From: a virus
IMG/VR virus record: IMGVR_UViG_3300018917_000040
Location: 1 to 41,486 of that record
Length of the DNA stretch: 41,486 bases
Strand: one strand, 5' to 3'
Position 1 is the stretch's first letter; each line of letters starts with the position of its first letter. The notes beneath the pieces were generated by a model. The model saw only the letters and a program-made list of their open reading frames with translations. It did no database searches and had not been told where the DNA came from. Shown in pieces: positions 15,319-24,500 of this stretch. The translations under genes were made by a program, and so were the position numbers.

Positions 15319-16575
15319 TTACGGAGCGACCCCGATCCGGAGCGCGCGCATCGGCTCGGTGTTCTTCACCCCACCACCCACGCGCTTGGTCGTGTAAAAA
15401 TGCACGAACGGCTTGTTGGTGTACGGATCCCGCAGAACGCGGACGCCGATGCGATCGACGACCTGATAGGTCTCTCGCATGTCGCCGTAGAGCGCTGCGA
15501 TGTTGCCGGCGCCGACGTTCGGCATACCCGGCATATCGACGACCGGTTCACCTGCGAGCGTCGACGGCACGCCCTGCGCCAGGCTCGGCTGCCACAGGTA
15601 ATTGCCGTTGGCATCCTTCAGCTTACGGAAGGCGCCGACCGCACCGCGATTCATATAGAACTTGGCATTGGCCGCGTAGGCACCCGGAAGGCCGGTTTGC
15701 AGGTCGATGAGCGCATCGCCCTGCACGCCGGTGGCGGAGCCGGAATATACCTGCTCGATCGCGCCGAACGGATGCCGGGAAGCATTGGCCTCGCCAGTGA
15801 CGTAGGTCAGCACGCCATGCGGTTTGTTGACCCCGTTGCCGGAGAGGAAGGCGATGCCTTCCTGCCGGTCGAACTCAACGCTCACCTCGTCGGCGAGCCA
15901 GCGTTCGATGTCCACCTCCGCGTCGTCGATCAGGCCCTGGCTCGCGGCGGGGTTGGCGTAGAGCTCGCCCAGCGGGAACGCCAGGGAGGTGAGCCCCGGG
16001 GTCGTGGTCGCCGGGCGCGCAGCCGTTTCGCCGACCCAGCCGGACCCGACGTTGCGGTCGGAGAAAAGCTTGGAGAAGCCGGCGCCGCTGATGACCTGGA
16101 CGCTTGCGTTCTGGCGCATCGGCGAGATGAGCTTCTGCGCCCCGGTGATCGTGCGATCCCACTCGACCGGCGCGAGATAGCCGCCCTCGCTGTCCGTCTT
16201 GGTGGCAGCGGCACGCAGCTCCTCCATCTTCGGGGAGGTGACATCGCGCTTCATGTACGCCTCGAACTGCTGCGTATATTCAGGGTCGCGGGGCTGCGGC
16301 TTGTCGCTGCCGTTGAGCTTCGCTGCGGCAATCTGCCGGCCCTGCTCGTCGATCACCGCCTGGAGGCGGGTCAGCTCGGCATCGATCCGCTCCACCTTCT
16401 CGACGGCCACAACATCGGCCTTGCCAGCCAACTGAGCGGTGTGGGCCGCTTTGAACTGCTCCCAAGCGGCGCCGAGCGCCTCGAGGGTAACGGGAGGCGT
16501 GGGCTGGGCTTCCGCGCGAACGGCAATCAGCCCCCGGCCCGCCGCGGCGGTGCCGCGCACGTTGGTCATCTTCAT
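15319..16575 (-). CDS. Major capsid protein, HK97 fold (418 aa)
   Basis: N-terminal delta-like helical region (about residues 27-90: LEALGAAWEQFKAAHTAQLA, KVERIDAELTRLQAVIDEQG), then the capsid core. The core shows HK97-type motifs: GGYLAPVEWDRTITGAQKL, WVGETAARPATTTPGLTSL, AFPLGELYANPAASQGLIDD and FLSGNGVNKPHGVLTYV. It lies directly after the protease gene, which is expected to remove the delta region. Length is typical of capsids that carry their own scaffold domain. Confidence 0.95.
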   Translation of the reverse strand: MKMTNVRGTAAAGRGLIAVRAEAQPTPPVTLEALGAAWEQFKAAHTAQLAGKADVVAVEKVERIDAELTRLQAVIDEQGRQIAAAKLNGSDKPQPRDPEYTQQFEAYMKRDVTSPKMEELRAAATKTDSEGGYLAPVEWDRTITGAQKLISPMRQNASVQVISGAGFSKLFSDRNVGSGWVGETAARPATTTPGLTSLAFPLGELYANPAASQGLIDDAEVDIERWLADEVSVEFDRQEGIAFLSGNGVNKPHGVLTYVTGEANASRHPFGAIEQVYSGSATGVQGDALIDLQTGLPGAYAANAKFYMNRGAVGAFRKLKDANGNYLWQPSLAQGVPSTLAGEPVVDMPGMPNVGAGNIAALYGDMRETYQVVDRIGVRVLRDPYTNKPFVHFYTTKRVGGGVKNTEPMRALRIGVAP

Positions 16576-16590
16576 GATCGGGTTTCCTGT

Positions 16591-17460
16591 TTAGGAAGTG
16601 AGGATGTCGAAGGCGCTCTTGAGCGCTTCCGGGGTGGGGCCAGCGTTCGGCGTGGCGGGCCCGTCAGCGCGCGGCGTGTCGGGCTTGATCGCGCGATACA
16701 GCTCCCGCCGCGCCGAGCGCGGCATCTTCTGCTTCGCGAGAAAGCGGTCCAGGCTGGCCTGGTCGGAGGGGAATTCTTCGCACTCGGCATAGACCGGCAT
16801 CTTGGCCTCGCGCTCCATCAGCACGTCGGCCAGTCCGGCGTCGATCGCCTCCTGCCCCCGGAAGAACACATCCTTGCCGGCCATCATGCGGGCGAACTCG
16901 TCTGCTTCGCGGCCAGACCGCGCGGCGTAGGTCTCGCACATCGCGCCATCGATATGCTCGAGCGTCTGGTACGCCTCCTTCATGTCGGTCTTCGTTCCCA
17001 TAAACAGCCCCTGGGCCTCGTGGATCATGATCTCGGCATTGTGCGCGATCGCGATCTCGTCACCGGCCATGGCGATAACCGAGGCCGCCGAGGCCGCGAT
17101 GCCGAGTATCTCGACGTTGACTGCCGCGGGGTGACGCCGCAGCAGATTGTAGATCGACACCCCCTCGAAATAATTGCCGCCGGGGGAGTTGATCTCGACC
17201 TTGATCGGCTTCTCGCCGATCGACCGCAGCGCCGTCGCGATCCGCTTGGAAGATACGCCGCCGCCCTCGCCGTCGTCGCCGATATAGTCGAAGATGGAGA
17301 TGGTCGGCATGTCCGATGCAAGCGCCGTCACTTCGAAATGCCGGAATTCCGCCGCTAGGGCCTTCGTCTCGAACTGCCACTCGCTCGAATGAGGAACCTC
17401 CGCAATCTCCGGCGGGCGCGCGCCAGCGATGACGCCGAGCAAACCGCTAAGCTGTCGCAT
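16591..17460 (-). CDS. Prohead protease, ClpP-like (289 aa)
   Basis: Serine protease that matures the capsid. Motifs: INSPGGN (about 90-96, oxyanion region), GIAASAASVIAMAGDEI (about 120, Ser124 the likely nucleophile), and EIMIHEAQG with His147. The C-terminal third (EEFPSDQASLDRFLAKQKMP) is a linker that may hold its own cleavage site. ATG 17460 lies inside the portal gene end (14-base overlap). The fold is that of S14/S49-type phage proteases found between portal and capsid in HK97-like modules. Confidence 0.92.
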   Translation of the reverse strand: MRQLSGLLGVIAGARPPEIAEVPHSSEWQFETKALAAEFRHFEVTALASDMPTISIFDYIGDDGEGGGVSSKRIATALRSIGEKPIKVEINSPGGNYFEGVSIYNLLRRHPAAVNVEILGIAASAASVIAMAGDEIAIAHNAEIMIHEAQGLFMGTKTDMKEAYQTLEHIDGAMCETYAARSGREADEFARMMAGKDVFFRGQEAIDAGLADVLMEREAKMPVYAECEEFPSDQASLDRFLAKQKMPRSARRELYRAIKPDTPRADGPATPNAGPTPEALKSAFDILTS

Positions 17461-18754
17461 CTTCTTCCTCCAATATCGTCGCCGCCGTCGTGCCCGGACG
17501 CGGCAAGTCGTCGCCACCGTCCTTGGCGTTCATGTCGAAGGCCTCGCGCGCCTCATTCTGCGTCTGCCAGCCGAAGCCTCCACCCGCGCCCAGAGCCTTG
17601 GACATGAAGTCCGCTTGGTCCTTCATCGAGCCGCGCAGCAGCGCCCGCTCGTTGAACTTGGCGTACAGCATCGTGCCGTCGGGGCTCTCCTGGTCGCGCT
17701 CGTCCAGCAGCCGCCACACCGCCTCCTCCCACACCACGAACCACATGAGCAGGCAGTAGGTGACGAAGAACAGCCCCAGCTGCTCGATTCCCGTGCCCCA
17801 GCTCGTCTCGTCGAACATCAGCAGAGGCCGGGGCACTCCGGTAAAACGGGCCCCCTCTTCTGCCTCATGCTTACGCATCTCGGCCAGCTGGGCATCCTTG
17901 GCGGATCCGGCGAACGGCTTGGCCTTCAGCCCCTCCTCCAGCACCATCCAATCGCCGGCGGCGTCGGGGCCGGTGTAATTCTCGGCCATGCTGGCCTTCA
18001 GATTCTCGATCGCTTCGGCACCCAGCGTCTTGTCGCTCTCCAGCGCGCCGCCCGCCATCATCCCTTTCGAGACCAGCCTGCCCGCCGCACGCTGTGCAAC
18101 CATCGCCAGGCCGAGGCTTTCCGCGGCGACCTCCAGCAGGCCCATGCCGCTCAGCCCGTCTAGCGACATCGGCGATCGGAAGCAGAAGACTTCCCGCTGC
18201 TGCAGCGTCACCGTTCCCCCCGTGGGGCGGCAATATTCAAAGGTCAGGCTGAAGCTGTCCGACAGCTTCGGCTTCACCGACCTGCGCGGCAGCGGGATCA
18301 ATTCCCGGACATCCCGACCCTGCCGGATCACCAGCGCGTATGCGTTGCCGTCGAGCAATGCGACCAGCTGCATGTAGCTCTTGAACTCGATCGCCGTCTG
18401 GTAGCTGTTCGGCCGCCGGTGCAGCACCTTGAACAGGGGATGGTTCTTGGCCTTCTCCGTCGTGCCGTCCGGCTTGCGCCGGATCAGATGCAGCGGCAGC
18501 ATCCCGATCGAACCGGCGATCAGGAAGCACCCGCGGTAGAACGTGCTGTTCCGCAAGGCCCTCCGTCCCGTCGGGGCAACTCCAGCGGCAGTCTTCCTAC
18601 CATCGGTCAGGAATTCCCCGAGCGCCGGATCGTCCAGACCGGTGGCGTCGAACGCCTTGATGATGCCGCGCCCGATGCTCTGCCGGACCACCGGCGCAGG
18701 AGCGGGAGGCGCCGAGCCTGTGGCCCAGCTCCGCAGGCTGTCGATCAGACCCAT
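17447..18754 (-). CDS. Portal protein, HK97 family (435 aa)
   Basis: Starts MGLIDSLRSWATGSAPPAPA. Portal motifs include ALRNSTFYRGCFLIAGSIGM then LPLHLIRRKPDGT, NHPLFKVLHRRPNSYQTAIE (HPL---L---PN---T--EF) and LLDGNAYALVIRQGRDVREL (GNAYA). The C-terminal half has RFTGVPRPLLMFDETSWGTG (F-VP--L). These are diagnostic of the HK97 gp3-type portal, the ring through which DNA enters the head. It lies between large terminase and protease. Confidence 0.95.
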   Translation of the reverse strand: MGLIDSLRSWATGSAPPAPAPVVRQSIGRGIIKAFDATGLDDPALGEFLTDGRKTAAGVAPTGRRALRNSTFYRGCFLIAGSIGMLPLHLIRRKPDGTTEKAKNHPLFKVLHRRPNSYQTAIEFKSYMQLVALLDGNAYALVIRQGRDVRELIPLPRRSVKPKLSDSFSLTFEYCRPTGGTVTLQQREVFCFRSPMSLDGLSGMGLLEVAAESLGLAMVAQRAAGRLVSKGMMAGGALESDKTLGAEAIENLKASMAENYTGPDAAGDWMVLEEGLKAKPFAGSAKDAQLAEMRKHEAEEGARFTGVPRPLLMFDETSWGTGIEQLGLFFVTYCLLMWFVVWEEAVWRLLDERDQESPDGTMLYAKFNERALLRGSMKDQADFMSKALGAGGGFGWQTQNEAREAFDMNAKDGGDDLPRPGTTAATILEEEDATA

Positions 18755-18764
18755 CAGCTGCTCG

Positions 18765-20486
18765 TCAGACCCGCACCAGGCCGCGCGTTTCGTAAACCGA
18801 CCGTCCGTCCCCCGCCGCCTCCGGGTTCAGCTCCAGCCCCTTGGCTGCGTTGAAGCCGGCCACCAGCGGGTCGATCTTCGCCTTGCCGGCGGCTTCCTTG
18901 GTGATCAGCACCGCATTGCCTCTCTGCTCGGCCTTCGCGTTCCCGACGCACCAGGCCATCATCCTCGATCCCGAATGCTTCAGATTTCCGGCGGCCAGGA
19001 ACTTCTCCATGCTCCACACCGCCGAGCTCAGCCGGTAACCCTGCCCGACCGCCACCACCTGCGGGAACGTCAGCCCCAGCTCGGCCAGCGCGTCGACCAG
19101 GATGCCCACTCCCTGCGGGTCGAGCCCGATCGCGCTCTTCTCGGGGAACAGCCCCTTGGCCGCGACCCGGCCCAGCAGCGCCGCCACCTCGCGCACGTCC
19201 TGCATCGGATCGTCGCAGATTATCAGGTCGCCGTCGGCCGCGAAGTCGGTCAGCGCCGGCGCGATCTCCTTGCGCAGCTCCAGCACGCTGCGGTGCACCC
19301 AGGCTTTGAACCACAACAGCCAGCGGCGCGTGTCGCGCTCGCGGCCCGCCACGCACAGCCCGAACAGATCGTCCAGCCCGCCCCCGTCGACCCCCGCCAC
19401 CGCGACCTCGCACCGCGCCAGCATCTCGTCCAGGTCGCCGCAAAGCTCCGGCGCCCCCGCCGCCTCCCACCAATCCGCCCCGCGCCAGCGCTGCGCGTGC
19501 AGCCCCAGCCCGATCTCGACGTTGAGATGCTGCGACGCCCAGCGTCGCACCTCCTCCTCGCCCTTCGCCTGTGCCTTGGCGAAGTCATCTTCGAGCATGT
19601 CGAGGCGTAACGAGCGGCCGAGGTTCGGCAGCACCCAATGCCAAATTTTCGGGTCGCGCCAGGCGCCGGAACGCTGGAATGCTTCATCGAATTCATACAG
19701 CACCGGCAGCAGCCCAGCAGCTGCGCCGGTGACTCGGCCATCGCGAATGTCGCGCGCCAGCCGCAGCTCGGCTTTGAACACGCCTGCCGGCGGCTGGTCC
19801 GACTGCGTCGTGATCTTCAGGATGAACGCGCCTGGCCGCGCGAGCATCCCGCCTTCGAGCTGCCCAAGCACCCGGGCCGCGTAATTCACCTTGCCAAGGA
19901 TGTGCACCTCGTCGACGAGCACCCCCTTCGGGATCTCGCCGGTCGCCACGCTCTCGTCGAACGTCTGCACCCGCAGCGTCGATTCCGTCACCCGGTCGGT
20001 GATCAGCTTGCGGTGGTCGGCAATGTGGAAGCGCGCCGACAGCACTTCGTCGGCGCGGATCATCCCCGCCGCCTGCGCATAGCCGCGATCGGCGATGCTC
20101 TGCGTGGGCCCCAACAGCGAATAACGCTGCAGCGGCTCCTTGTCCCCCAGCACCGCCGTCACCATCGTGCCGCCGGCATTGGTCGTCTTCGAATTCTTCT
20201 TCGGCACCAGCACCAAGACGTTGCGGACGTGCCGCAGCCCGCTCGCGTCGACCGATCCGAACACCGGCGCCAGCACGTTGAGCCGATACCAGTCGCCAGC
20301 CGCATCCCGCAGCGGCGGCTTGCCCGCCACGTCGGGTAGCCTCAGCTTGTTGAAGATGCCGATATGCTTGGCGACCGCCACCTCGTCGAGCGGCAGGTCC
20401 GGCACCAAGGGCCGCCCGTCCTTCAGCCGCTGCCACCAGTCAGGCTGGGCGAACGACCAGGGATCTAGTTGAGGAGGCCCTCCCAT
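18765..20486 (-). CDS. terL: Terminase large subunit (573 aa)
   Basis: ATP-driven DNA packaging motor with nuclease. An atypical Walker A (LVPKKNSKTTNAGG, about 93-106) has the PKKN-K-T form of the Terminase_1 / HK97-type group. The Walker B is GVLVDEVH (Asp192, Glu193). The RNase H-like nuclease begins near VDGGGLDDLFGL (about 367). ATG 20486 overlaps the end of the small-subunit gene by 22 bases. Length is normal for the family. Packaging type cannot be told from sequence alone. Confidence 0.95.
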   Translation of the reverse strand: MGGPPQLDPWSFAQPDWWQRLKDGRPLVPDLPLDEVAVAKHIGIFNKLRLPDVAGKPPLRDAAGDWYRLNVLAPVFGSVDASGLRHVRNVLVLVPKKNSKTTNAGGTMVTAVLGDKEPLQRYSLLGPTQSIADRGYAQAAGMIRADEVLSARFHIADHRKLITDRVTESTLRVQTFDESVATGEIPKGVLVDEVHILGKVNYAARVLGQLEGGMLARPGAFILKITTQSDQPPAGVFKAELRLARDIRDGRVTGAAAGLLPVLYEFDEAFQRSGAWRDPKIWHWVLPNLGRSLRLDMLEDDFAKAQAKGEEEVRRWASQHLNVEIGLGLHAQRWRGADWWEAAGAPELCGDLDEMLARCEVAVAGVDGGGLDDLFGLCVAGRERDTRRWLLWFKAWVHRSVLELRKEIAPALTDFAADGDLIICDDPMQDVREVAALLGRVAAKGLFPEKSAIGLDPQGVGILVDALAELGLTFPQVVAVGQGYRLSSAVWSMEKFLAAGNLKHSGSRMMAWCVGNAKAEQRGNAVLITKEAAGKAKIDPLVAGFNAAKGLELNPEAAGDGRSVYETRGLVRV

Positions 20487-20929
20487 TCGCTTTCACGTCC
20501 CGCGCGGTGCGCCTCGACCAGCGCCTGTTCCTTCTTACCCAGCTTCTTCGGCTTCTCTGCGGCCGGAGCCTTGCCGCGCTGCAGCTCGGCCTGGCGCAGG
20601 CGCTCCAGCTTCTTCTCGAGCAGCGCCATCGCGCTGACCTCGCCGGCCTCCACCTTGGCGACGATCGCCGCCATGTTCTTGATGTCGAGCCGCAGGCGCG
20701 CCGCGCGCTTGACCTGCAGCTCGTGAAAATAATGCCGCTTCAGCGTCCGCTCGGTGATCCGCATCGCCGCCGCGATCTCGGATTCCTCATGGCCGCACGC
20801 CAGCCCCAGCTCCACGAAACGGCGGAATTCCGGGGTCGGCACATGCGGCGGCCGCCCCTTCTTCCCCCGCGACGCCGGCACCGGATGCCCCAGCAGGTCC
20901 ACCACCCCCGGCAAAAACACGTCACCCAC
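20465..20929 (-). CDS. terS: Terminase small subunit (154 aa)
   Basis: Recognises phage DNA for packaging. Contains GRPPHVPTPEFRRFVELGLA then EIAAAMRITERTLKRHYFHE, a helix-turn-helix typical of small terminases, followed by a helical oligomerisation part (AARLRLDIKNMAAIVAKVEA) and a basic tail (KPKKLGKKEQALVEAHRAGR). GTG 20929 with GGAG nine bases upstream is my chosen start; a later in-frame GTG near PGVV is possible. Directly upstream of terL. Confidence 0.85.
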   Translation of the reverse strand: MGDVFLPGVVDLLGHPVPASRGKKGRPPHVPTPEFRRFVELGLACGHEESEIAAAMRITERTLKRHYFHELQVKRAARLRLDIKNMAAIVAKVEAGEVSAMALLEKKLERLRQAELQRGKAPAAEKPKKLGKKEQALVEAHRAGRESEWEGLLN

Positions 20930-21010
20930 GAAAAAAATCTCCGAATGAGGGGGACAGCGGTCTCGGAGCCGCCACCCCTGCGAACTTTTCACCCCCCCGG
21001 GGGGGCTGCC

Positions 21011-21322
21011 TCACCGCTCCCCGCGCGCCCGCTCCGCCCGCGCCCTCGCCGTCTTGGCCGGGTGGCACTTGGCAGCGCACAGCAGCTCGATATTGCCCGG
21101 GTCCAGCTCGGCCCCGCCGTCCTTGCGCTCCACCACATGGTCCGCGATCAACCGCCCGCCGGACCCGCACCGCTGGCAGAACGCCCCGCGCTCCAGCTTC
21201 ACCCGCGCGACCAGCGCCCGCCACTCCCTGCTCTGGTAGAAGCTCTCCGCCACCTTCGGCGCCGCGCGCACCTTGGGAGCCATCGCCCCGATCCGCCCCG
21301 GCATCGCCGTCAGCCGGCCCAT
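21011..21322 (-). CDS. HNH endonuclease (103 aa)
   Basis: Small HNH nuclease next to the terminase genes, where such proteins help packaging in many siphophages. Motifs: CQRCG (Cys49, Cys52), ADHVVERKDGGAELDP (Asp61-His62), GNIELLC (Asn77) and CHPAKT (Cys86, His87). The HNH core is complete. ATG 21322 has GAGG close by; a second in-frame ATG (MPGRIG) follows. Confidence 0.92.
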   Translation of the reverse strand: MGRLTAMPGRIGAMAPKVRAAPKVAESFYQSREWRALVARVKLERGAFCQRCGSGGRLIADHVVERKDGGAELDPGNIELLCAAKCHPAKTARARAERARGER

Positions 21323-21658
21323 CGCCTCACCCCTTCAAAGCAGCGGCGCCGAACCCCGCGAGGAGCCCGGCGCCGCCTTCATCAGGAGAGGGTGATGCGC
21401 ATCAGGAAGCTCCTCACGGTCCATCGACTGGCGTACGCGCCGCCTCAGCATATCGAGATATACCCCGGCCGGAGGTGCTTGGCGCACACCCTAAATTTAC
21501 TCCAAGCACCTTGACACGCCCCGCCGCCGCCTAAGCCATTGCCGCCGCTCGCCTTTCCCCTCAAACTATTTTCGCCAAACGCACGCGAAACGCACTTCCA
21601 TTCGGCCTTAGCAATGCGTCTGCACTTTTCTGTGGACAAGCTCACCGCCCCATCCCGT
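21323..21658. other. 336-base gap with no secure gene
   Basis: Less GC-rich than its surroundings, with ATTTTCG and AAATTTA stretches. A leftward reading 21445-21645 (GTG, 66 aa, MSLSTEKCRRIAKAEWKCVS at the start) begins 14 bases after the DUF6362 stop and has a GGGG-type site. A rightward ATG near 21398 follows a good AGGAGAGGG site but gives only 39 residues. Neither resembles a known protein. The gap is a likely place for the late promoter or packaging site, but I see no convincing -35/-10 pair. Confidence 0.4.
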
Positions 21659-22186
21659 TCAGAGCGCCCCGTTCAGCGCCCGCGCGATCGCCGTCACCGC
21701 TCGGCTATACCGCATGCCGAGCCCGCGCAGCCCCGTTCCACCTGGACGGCCCTGCGGCCCCAGCGCCCGCCTGATCTCCGACCACCGCACCCGACGCCCG
21801 CTCGCCTTGGCCGCCACCGTCACCACCACCAGCCGCCGGTCCCGCTCCGGCGCCAGCAGGATCAGCGCGCTCGCCGCGTCCCGCTCGGCCACTTCGGCGC
21901 GGCTCAGCGGCACCCGGCGCCGCGCCGCGGCCTCCGCCTCTTCCTTGATCACGTCCCACGAATAGGCGCTGCCCGGCCCCGGCGCGTCGCGGAACGCCAG
22001 CTCCCACGGCGCGTCCCCGGCGAACGGCGACCTGCCCCCGCCAGGCGAGCGCCGCCACAGCTCCACCGCCCCGATCAGCCGCGCCTCGACATCGGCGAAG
22101 GTCCAGAAACCATCATCCTTCCGTCCATCCCCGATGCTTCCGCCGCGGGAAGGATCGAAGACGCGCTCAGCAACCCGGCAAGCCAT
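21659..22186 (-). CDS. DUF6362-like phage protein (175 aa)
   Basis: Contains VEARLIGAVELWRRSPGGGR then SPFAGDAPWEL, RDAASALILLAPERDRRLVV and SGRRVRWSEIRRALGPQGRP near a C-terminal helix-turn-helix-like part (GLGMRYSRAVTAIARALNGA). The 'R-SPGGG--PFAGD-PW' pattern is what I associate with DUF6362 proteins near phage replication genes. ATG 22186 is my start; an earlier Met is possible but the upstream part is poor. Possibly DNA-binding; role unknown. Confidence 0.7.
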   Translation of the reverse strand: MACRVAERVFDPSRGGSIGDGRKDDGFWTFADVEARLIGAVELWRRSPGGGRSPFAGDAPWELAFRDAPGPGSAYSWDVIKEEAEAAARRRVPLSRAEVAERDAASALILLAPERDRRLVVVTVAAKASGRRVRWSEIRRALGPQGRPGGTGLRGLGMRYSRAVTAIARALNGAL

Positions 22187-22397
22187 TGTCCTAAAACCCT
22201 TTTCTATATCTATCCGGAATGATCGGATGGATTGGAATGATGATCCGGCCATGCCGCGCCCGCGCGCCCGCATTCGCGCACGCACGTGAGGGGGAAAGCG
22301 GCGCGCAACCCTCCGAACATCCCAAAGGCGCGGGAAACCGCCCTTTTTCCTTTCCACCAATCATCCCGCCAACCCTCCATCCGGAAGCATTCGCCGC

Positions 22398-24500
22398 TCA
22401 AACCTCGTCATAGGCATCCCCCGCCGGCGGCCAGTCCGCGCCACCCGCATCCACCGCTTCTGCCGGCGCCTCCGCATCCGGCTCCAGCCGCCGCGGCTTC
22501 CCCTCCGCATCCACGAAATCGTCGACACTTCGCGTAGTCTTGAGCCCCAGCACATGATTACCATTGCTCGACTTGATCTTGTAACCGTGGCTCTTCAGCT
22601 TCTGCGAGAATGACTTGTTCTTCATTTCATATTCGTCGGCCACCCGCGCCCACGCCACGAACAGCGCATGGAGGTGCGACGACTGCACCCGGCTGGCCTG
22701 GTCCGGCTCGGTGCAGTCGCGCAGGAACCGCCCGACCGGGTCGCTGTCGTCCCGCCACGCAGCGGTGGCGGCGGTCACCGATTCCGGCTCGACGAAGCCA
22801 TGTTCCAGCCAGTCCAGCATGCCGCGCACCATCCAGGCGAAGATTCCCGGCAGCTCGGCGCGCAGCTTCTCGGGCAGCAATTCGTCCTTGTCGGCATCCT
22901 CGATCCGGCTCTCCCACGGCACCTGCTTCAGCCGCCGCCAGATGCCGTGGTCGAGCCCCTTGATCCTGAGCTCGTGATTGCCGCCGATGGTCAGCTTGAA
23001 GTCGGGGGTGAGGTCGAAGAAACCCTTGTGCAGCGCCCGCGCCGGGAACGGCTCCTGCCCGGTCACCAGCTTGATCAGCGCCTCGTTCAGCTTGCTATTC
23101 TCCTCCGGCTCGCTGGTGCGCAGCAGCCGCACCCCGCTGAGCCGGGCCAAAGCGGGCGTCGCCGCGTCGCCCGATTTCTTGACCGACTGGTCCAGCAGCG
23201 CCTCGATCAGGATCGTGCCCGCATAATCGCCGATCGCCGAGGCGCAGGCGTCGATCACCGTCGATTTTCCATTGGCCCCGGTGCCGTGCCAGAAATGCAG
23301 GATCTGCGCTCCTGTATGGCCGGTGAGGTTGTATCCGAGCCACTGCCGCACATAGCGCCGCCGCGCCCGCTCCGGCTGTGCCCAGCGGATCACCGCGTCG
23401 AACTTCTCCGCCCGCGCCTCCGGATCGTAGGCCACCGGCGCCAGGCGCGTATTCAAGTCCTCGCGCCGGTGCGGGTGCAGCACCATGCCCCAGCGAGCCT
23501 GCCCCGGACCCGATCCGGGGTCAGGGCGCCGCTCGGGGCGCAGGACGCCGTTCATGACGCAAATCGCCATCGGCTCGCGGTCGAAATCCTCGATCGGGCG
23601 GGTCAGCCACTGCATCGCCACGCTGGCGGTGGAAGCCAGCTGGCCATTGGATTCCATGACCCGGCCCCAGCCTTCCAGCGCGACCGCCTGCTCGCCGCCC
23701 CAGTTGAGGCCGTCGGGGTTCACCGGCTTGCCGAGCTTCTCATATTCGGCGAGCGTCTTCTTGCTCACCGATTGCGGCGGCACCCCGGTCTGGCGCACCA
23801 GCCGCGCTTCGTCCTGGACGTCGCGGATGGTGGCGAAGATCGCCGCCTTGACCTCGGCCGGCAGGCTGTTCTGCTCCTGGTCGAGCACCCGCCACCGCCG
23901 CCCGTCCCAGCCCAGCCAGCCCTTGGCCGTCGTGTAGAGGAAATCGTGCCCCCGCCGCGCCCGGAACCGCTCCGCCAGCCCGAAGCCCGTCATCGGCATC
24001 CGCGCGCAGCGCATGGCGAGCAGCTGCCCCTTCCCCTTGAACGGCTGCTTCAGCCCCACCCGAAACGCTTGGTCCCAGATTCCCCGCTCACCCTGAGGAG
24101 CGACTGACCCCGGACTTGATCCGGGGAAAGGCGCGTCTCGAAGGGCCGCTGAAACCTCCGCGTCGACGCGCTCCCGCGCCAGCATCCCCGCCGCTACGCG
24201 CCGCCCCGCGGCGACCGCCACGGCCTTCAGTCGCCCCGTCTCCATCCCCGCCAGGGCCGGCACGACATCCAGCCACCACCGCTCCGCCAAGAATGCCAGC
24301 AGCGCCTGCTCCCGCTTCGTCGCATCTTCCGGTTCCATCCCATTCGGAAGGATCGGGTCGTCAGGGTCCGCGGACGGAAATGCGGCGTCGTAGCGCGCGC
24401 GCCACGCGGCGAGATATTGCGTCCGCGTCTCCCCGTCGCGGATGGAGCCGGCGAGGGCCTCGAGGCGAGCCCACAGGCTGGAGATCGCCTCCGGCGTCAT
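22398..24500 (-). CDS. D5/P4-type replication helicase, SF3 (700 aa)
   Basis: Replicative helicase of the phage. It has an N-terminal D5-N-like region (about 180-380: GHDFLYTTAKGWLGWDGRRW), a Walker A in FWHGTGANGKSTVIDA (about 400), and a following core with LLRTSEPEENSKLNEALIKL then VTGQEPFPARALHKGFFDLT, and FKLTIGGNHELRIKG. These match phage/plasmid primase P4-family C-terminal helicases. ATG 24500 overlaps the upstream stop (ATGA). Two segments, about residues 118-138 and 325-334, are encoded by host-type dispersed repeats kept in frame. Confidence 0.92.
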   Translation of the reverse strand: MTPEAISSLWARLEALAGSIRDGETRTQYLAAWRARYDAAFPSADPDDPILPNGMEPEDATKREQALLAFLAERWWLDVVPALAGMETGRLKAVAVAAGRRVAAGMLARERVDAEVSAALRDAPFPGSSPGSVAPQGERGIWDQAFRVGLKQPFKGKGQLLAMRCARMPMTGFGLAERFRARRGHDFLYTTAKGWLGWDGRRWRVLDQEQNSLPAEVKAAIFATIRDVQDEARLVRQTGVPPQSVSKKTLAEYEKLGKPVNPDGLNWGGEQAVALEGWGRVMESNGQLASTASVAMQWLTRPIEDFDREPMAICVMNGVLRPERRPDPGSGPGQARWGMVLHPHRREDLNTRLAPVAYDPEARAEKFDAVIRWAQPERARRRYVRQWLGYNLTGHTGAQILHFWHGTGANGKSTVIDACASAIGDYAGTILIEALLDQSVKKSGDAATPALARLSGVRLLRTSEPEENSKLNEALIKLVTGQEPFPARALHKGFFDLTPDFKLTIGGNHELRIKGLDHGIWRRLKQVPWESRIEDADKDELLPEKLRAELPGIFAWMVRGMLDWLEHGFVEPESVTAATAAWRDDSDPVGRFLRDCTEPDQASRVQSSHLHALFVAWARVADEYEMKNKSFSQKLKSHGYKIKSSNGNHVLGLKTTRSVDDFVDAEGKPRRLEPDAEAPAEAVDAGGADWPPAGDAYDEV
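23499..23525. repeat. Host-type dispersed repeat inside the helicase gene (second type)
   Basis: CCCCGGACC followed by CGATCCGGGGTCAGG, an inverted repeat around GATC. It encodes the odd peptide PDPGSGPGQA inside the helicase without breaking the frame. The same kind of element is nested in the copy at 24087-24145. Confidence 0.6.
24087..24145. repeat. Composite host-type dispersed repeat inside the helicase gene
   Basis: Outer part CACCCTGAGGAG...TCTCGAAGGG resembles the element at 6439. Inside it sits CCCCGGACTTGATCCGGGG, a separate inverted repeat. Together they encode the extra peptide PFPGSSPGSVAPQGERG in frame. Confidence 0.65.

Noticed and set aside
13883-15397. Rightward open frame of 504 codons
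   Set aside because: Lies opposite three well-supported head genes; composition is His/Arg/Pro-rich shadow sequence.
22187-22397. Leftward 63-codon frame between helicase and DUF6362 gene (22210-22401)
   Set aside because: No similarity to any protein style I know, and the DNA has ATGATTGG/GGATGG simple repeats; more likely a non-coding spacer.
22668-24107. Rightward open frame of 479 codons
   Set aside because: Antisense shadow of the helicase gene, without recognisable motifs.
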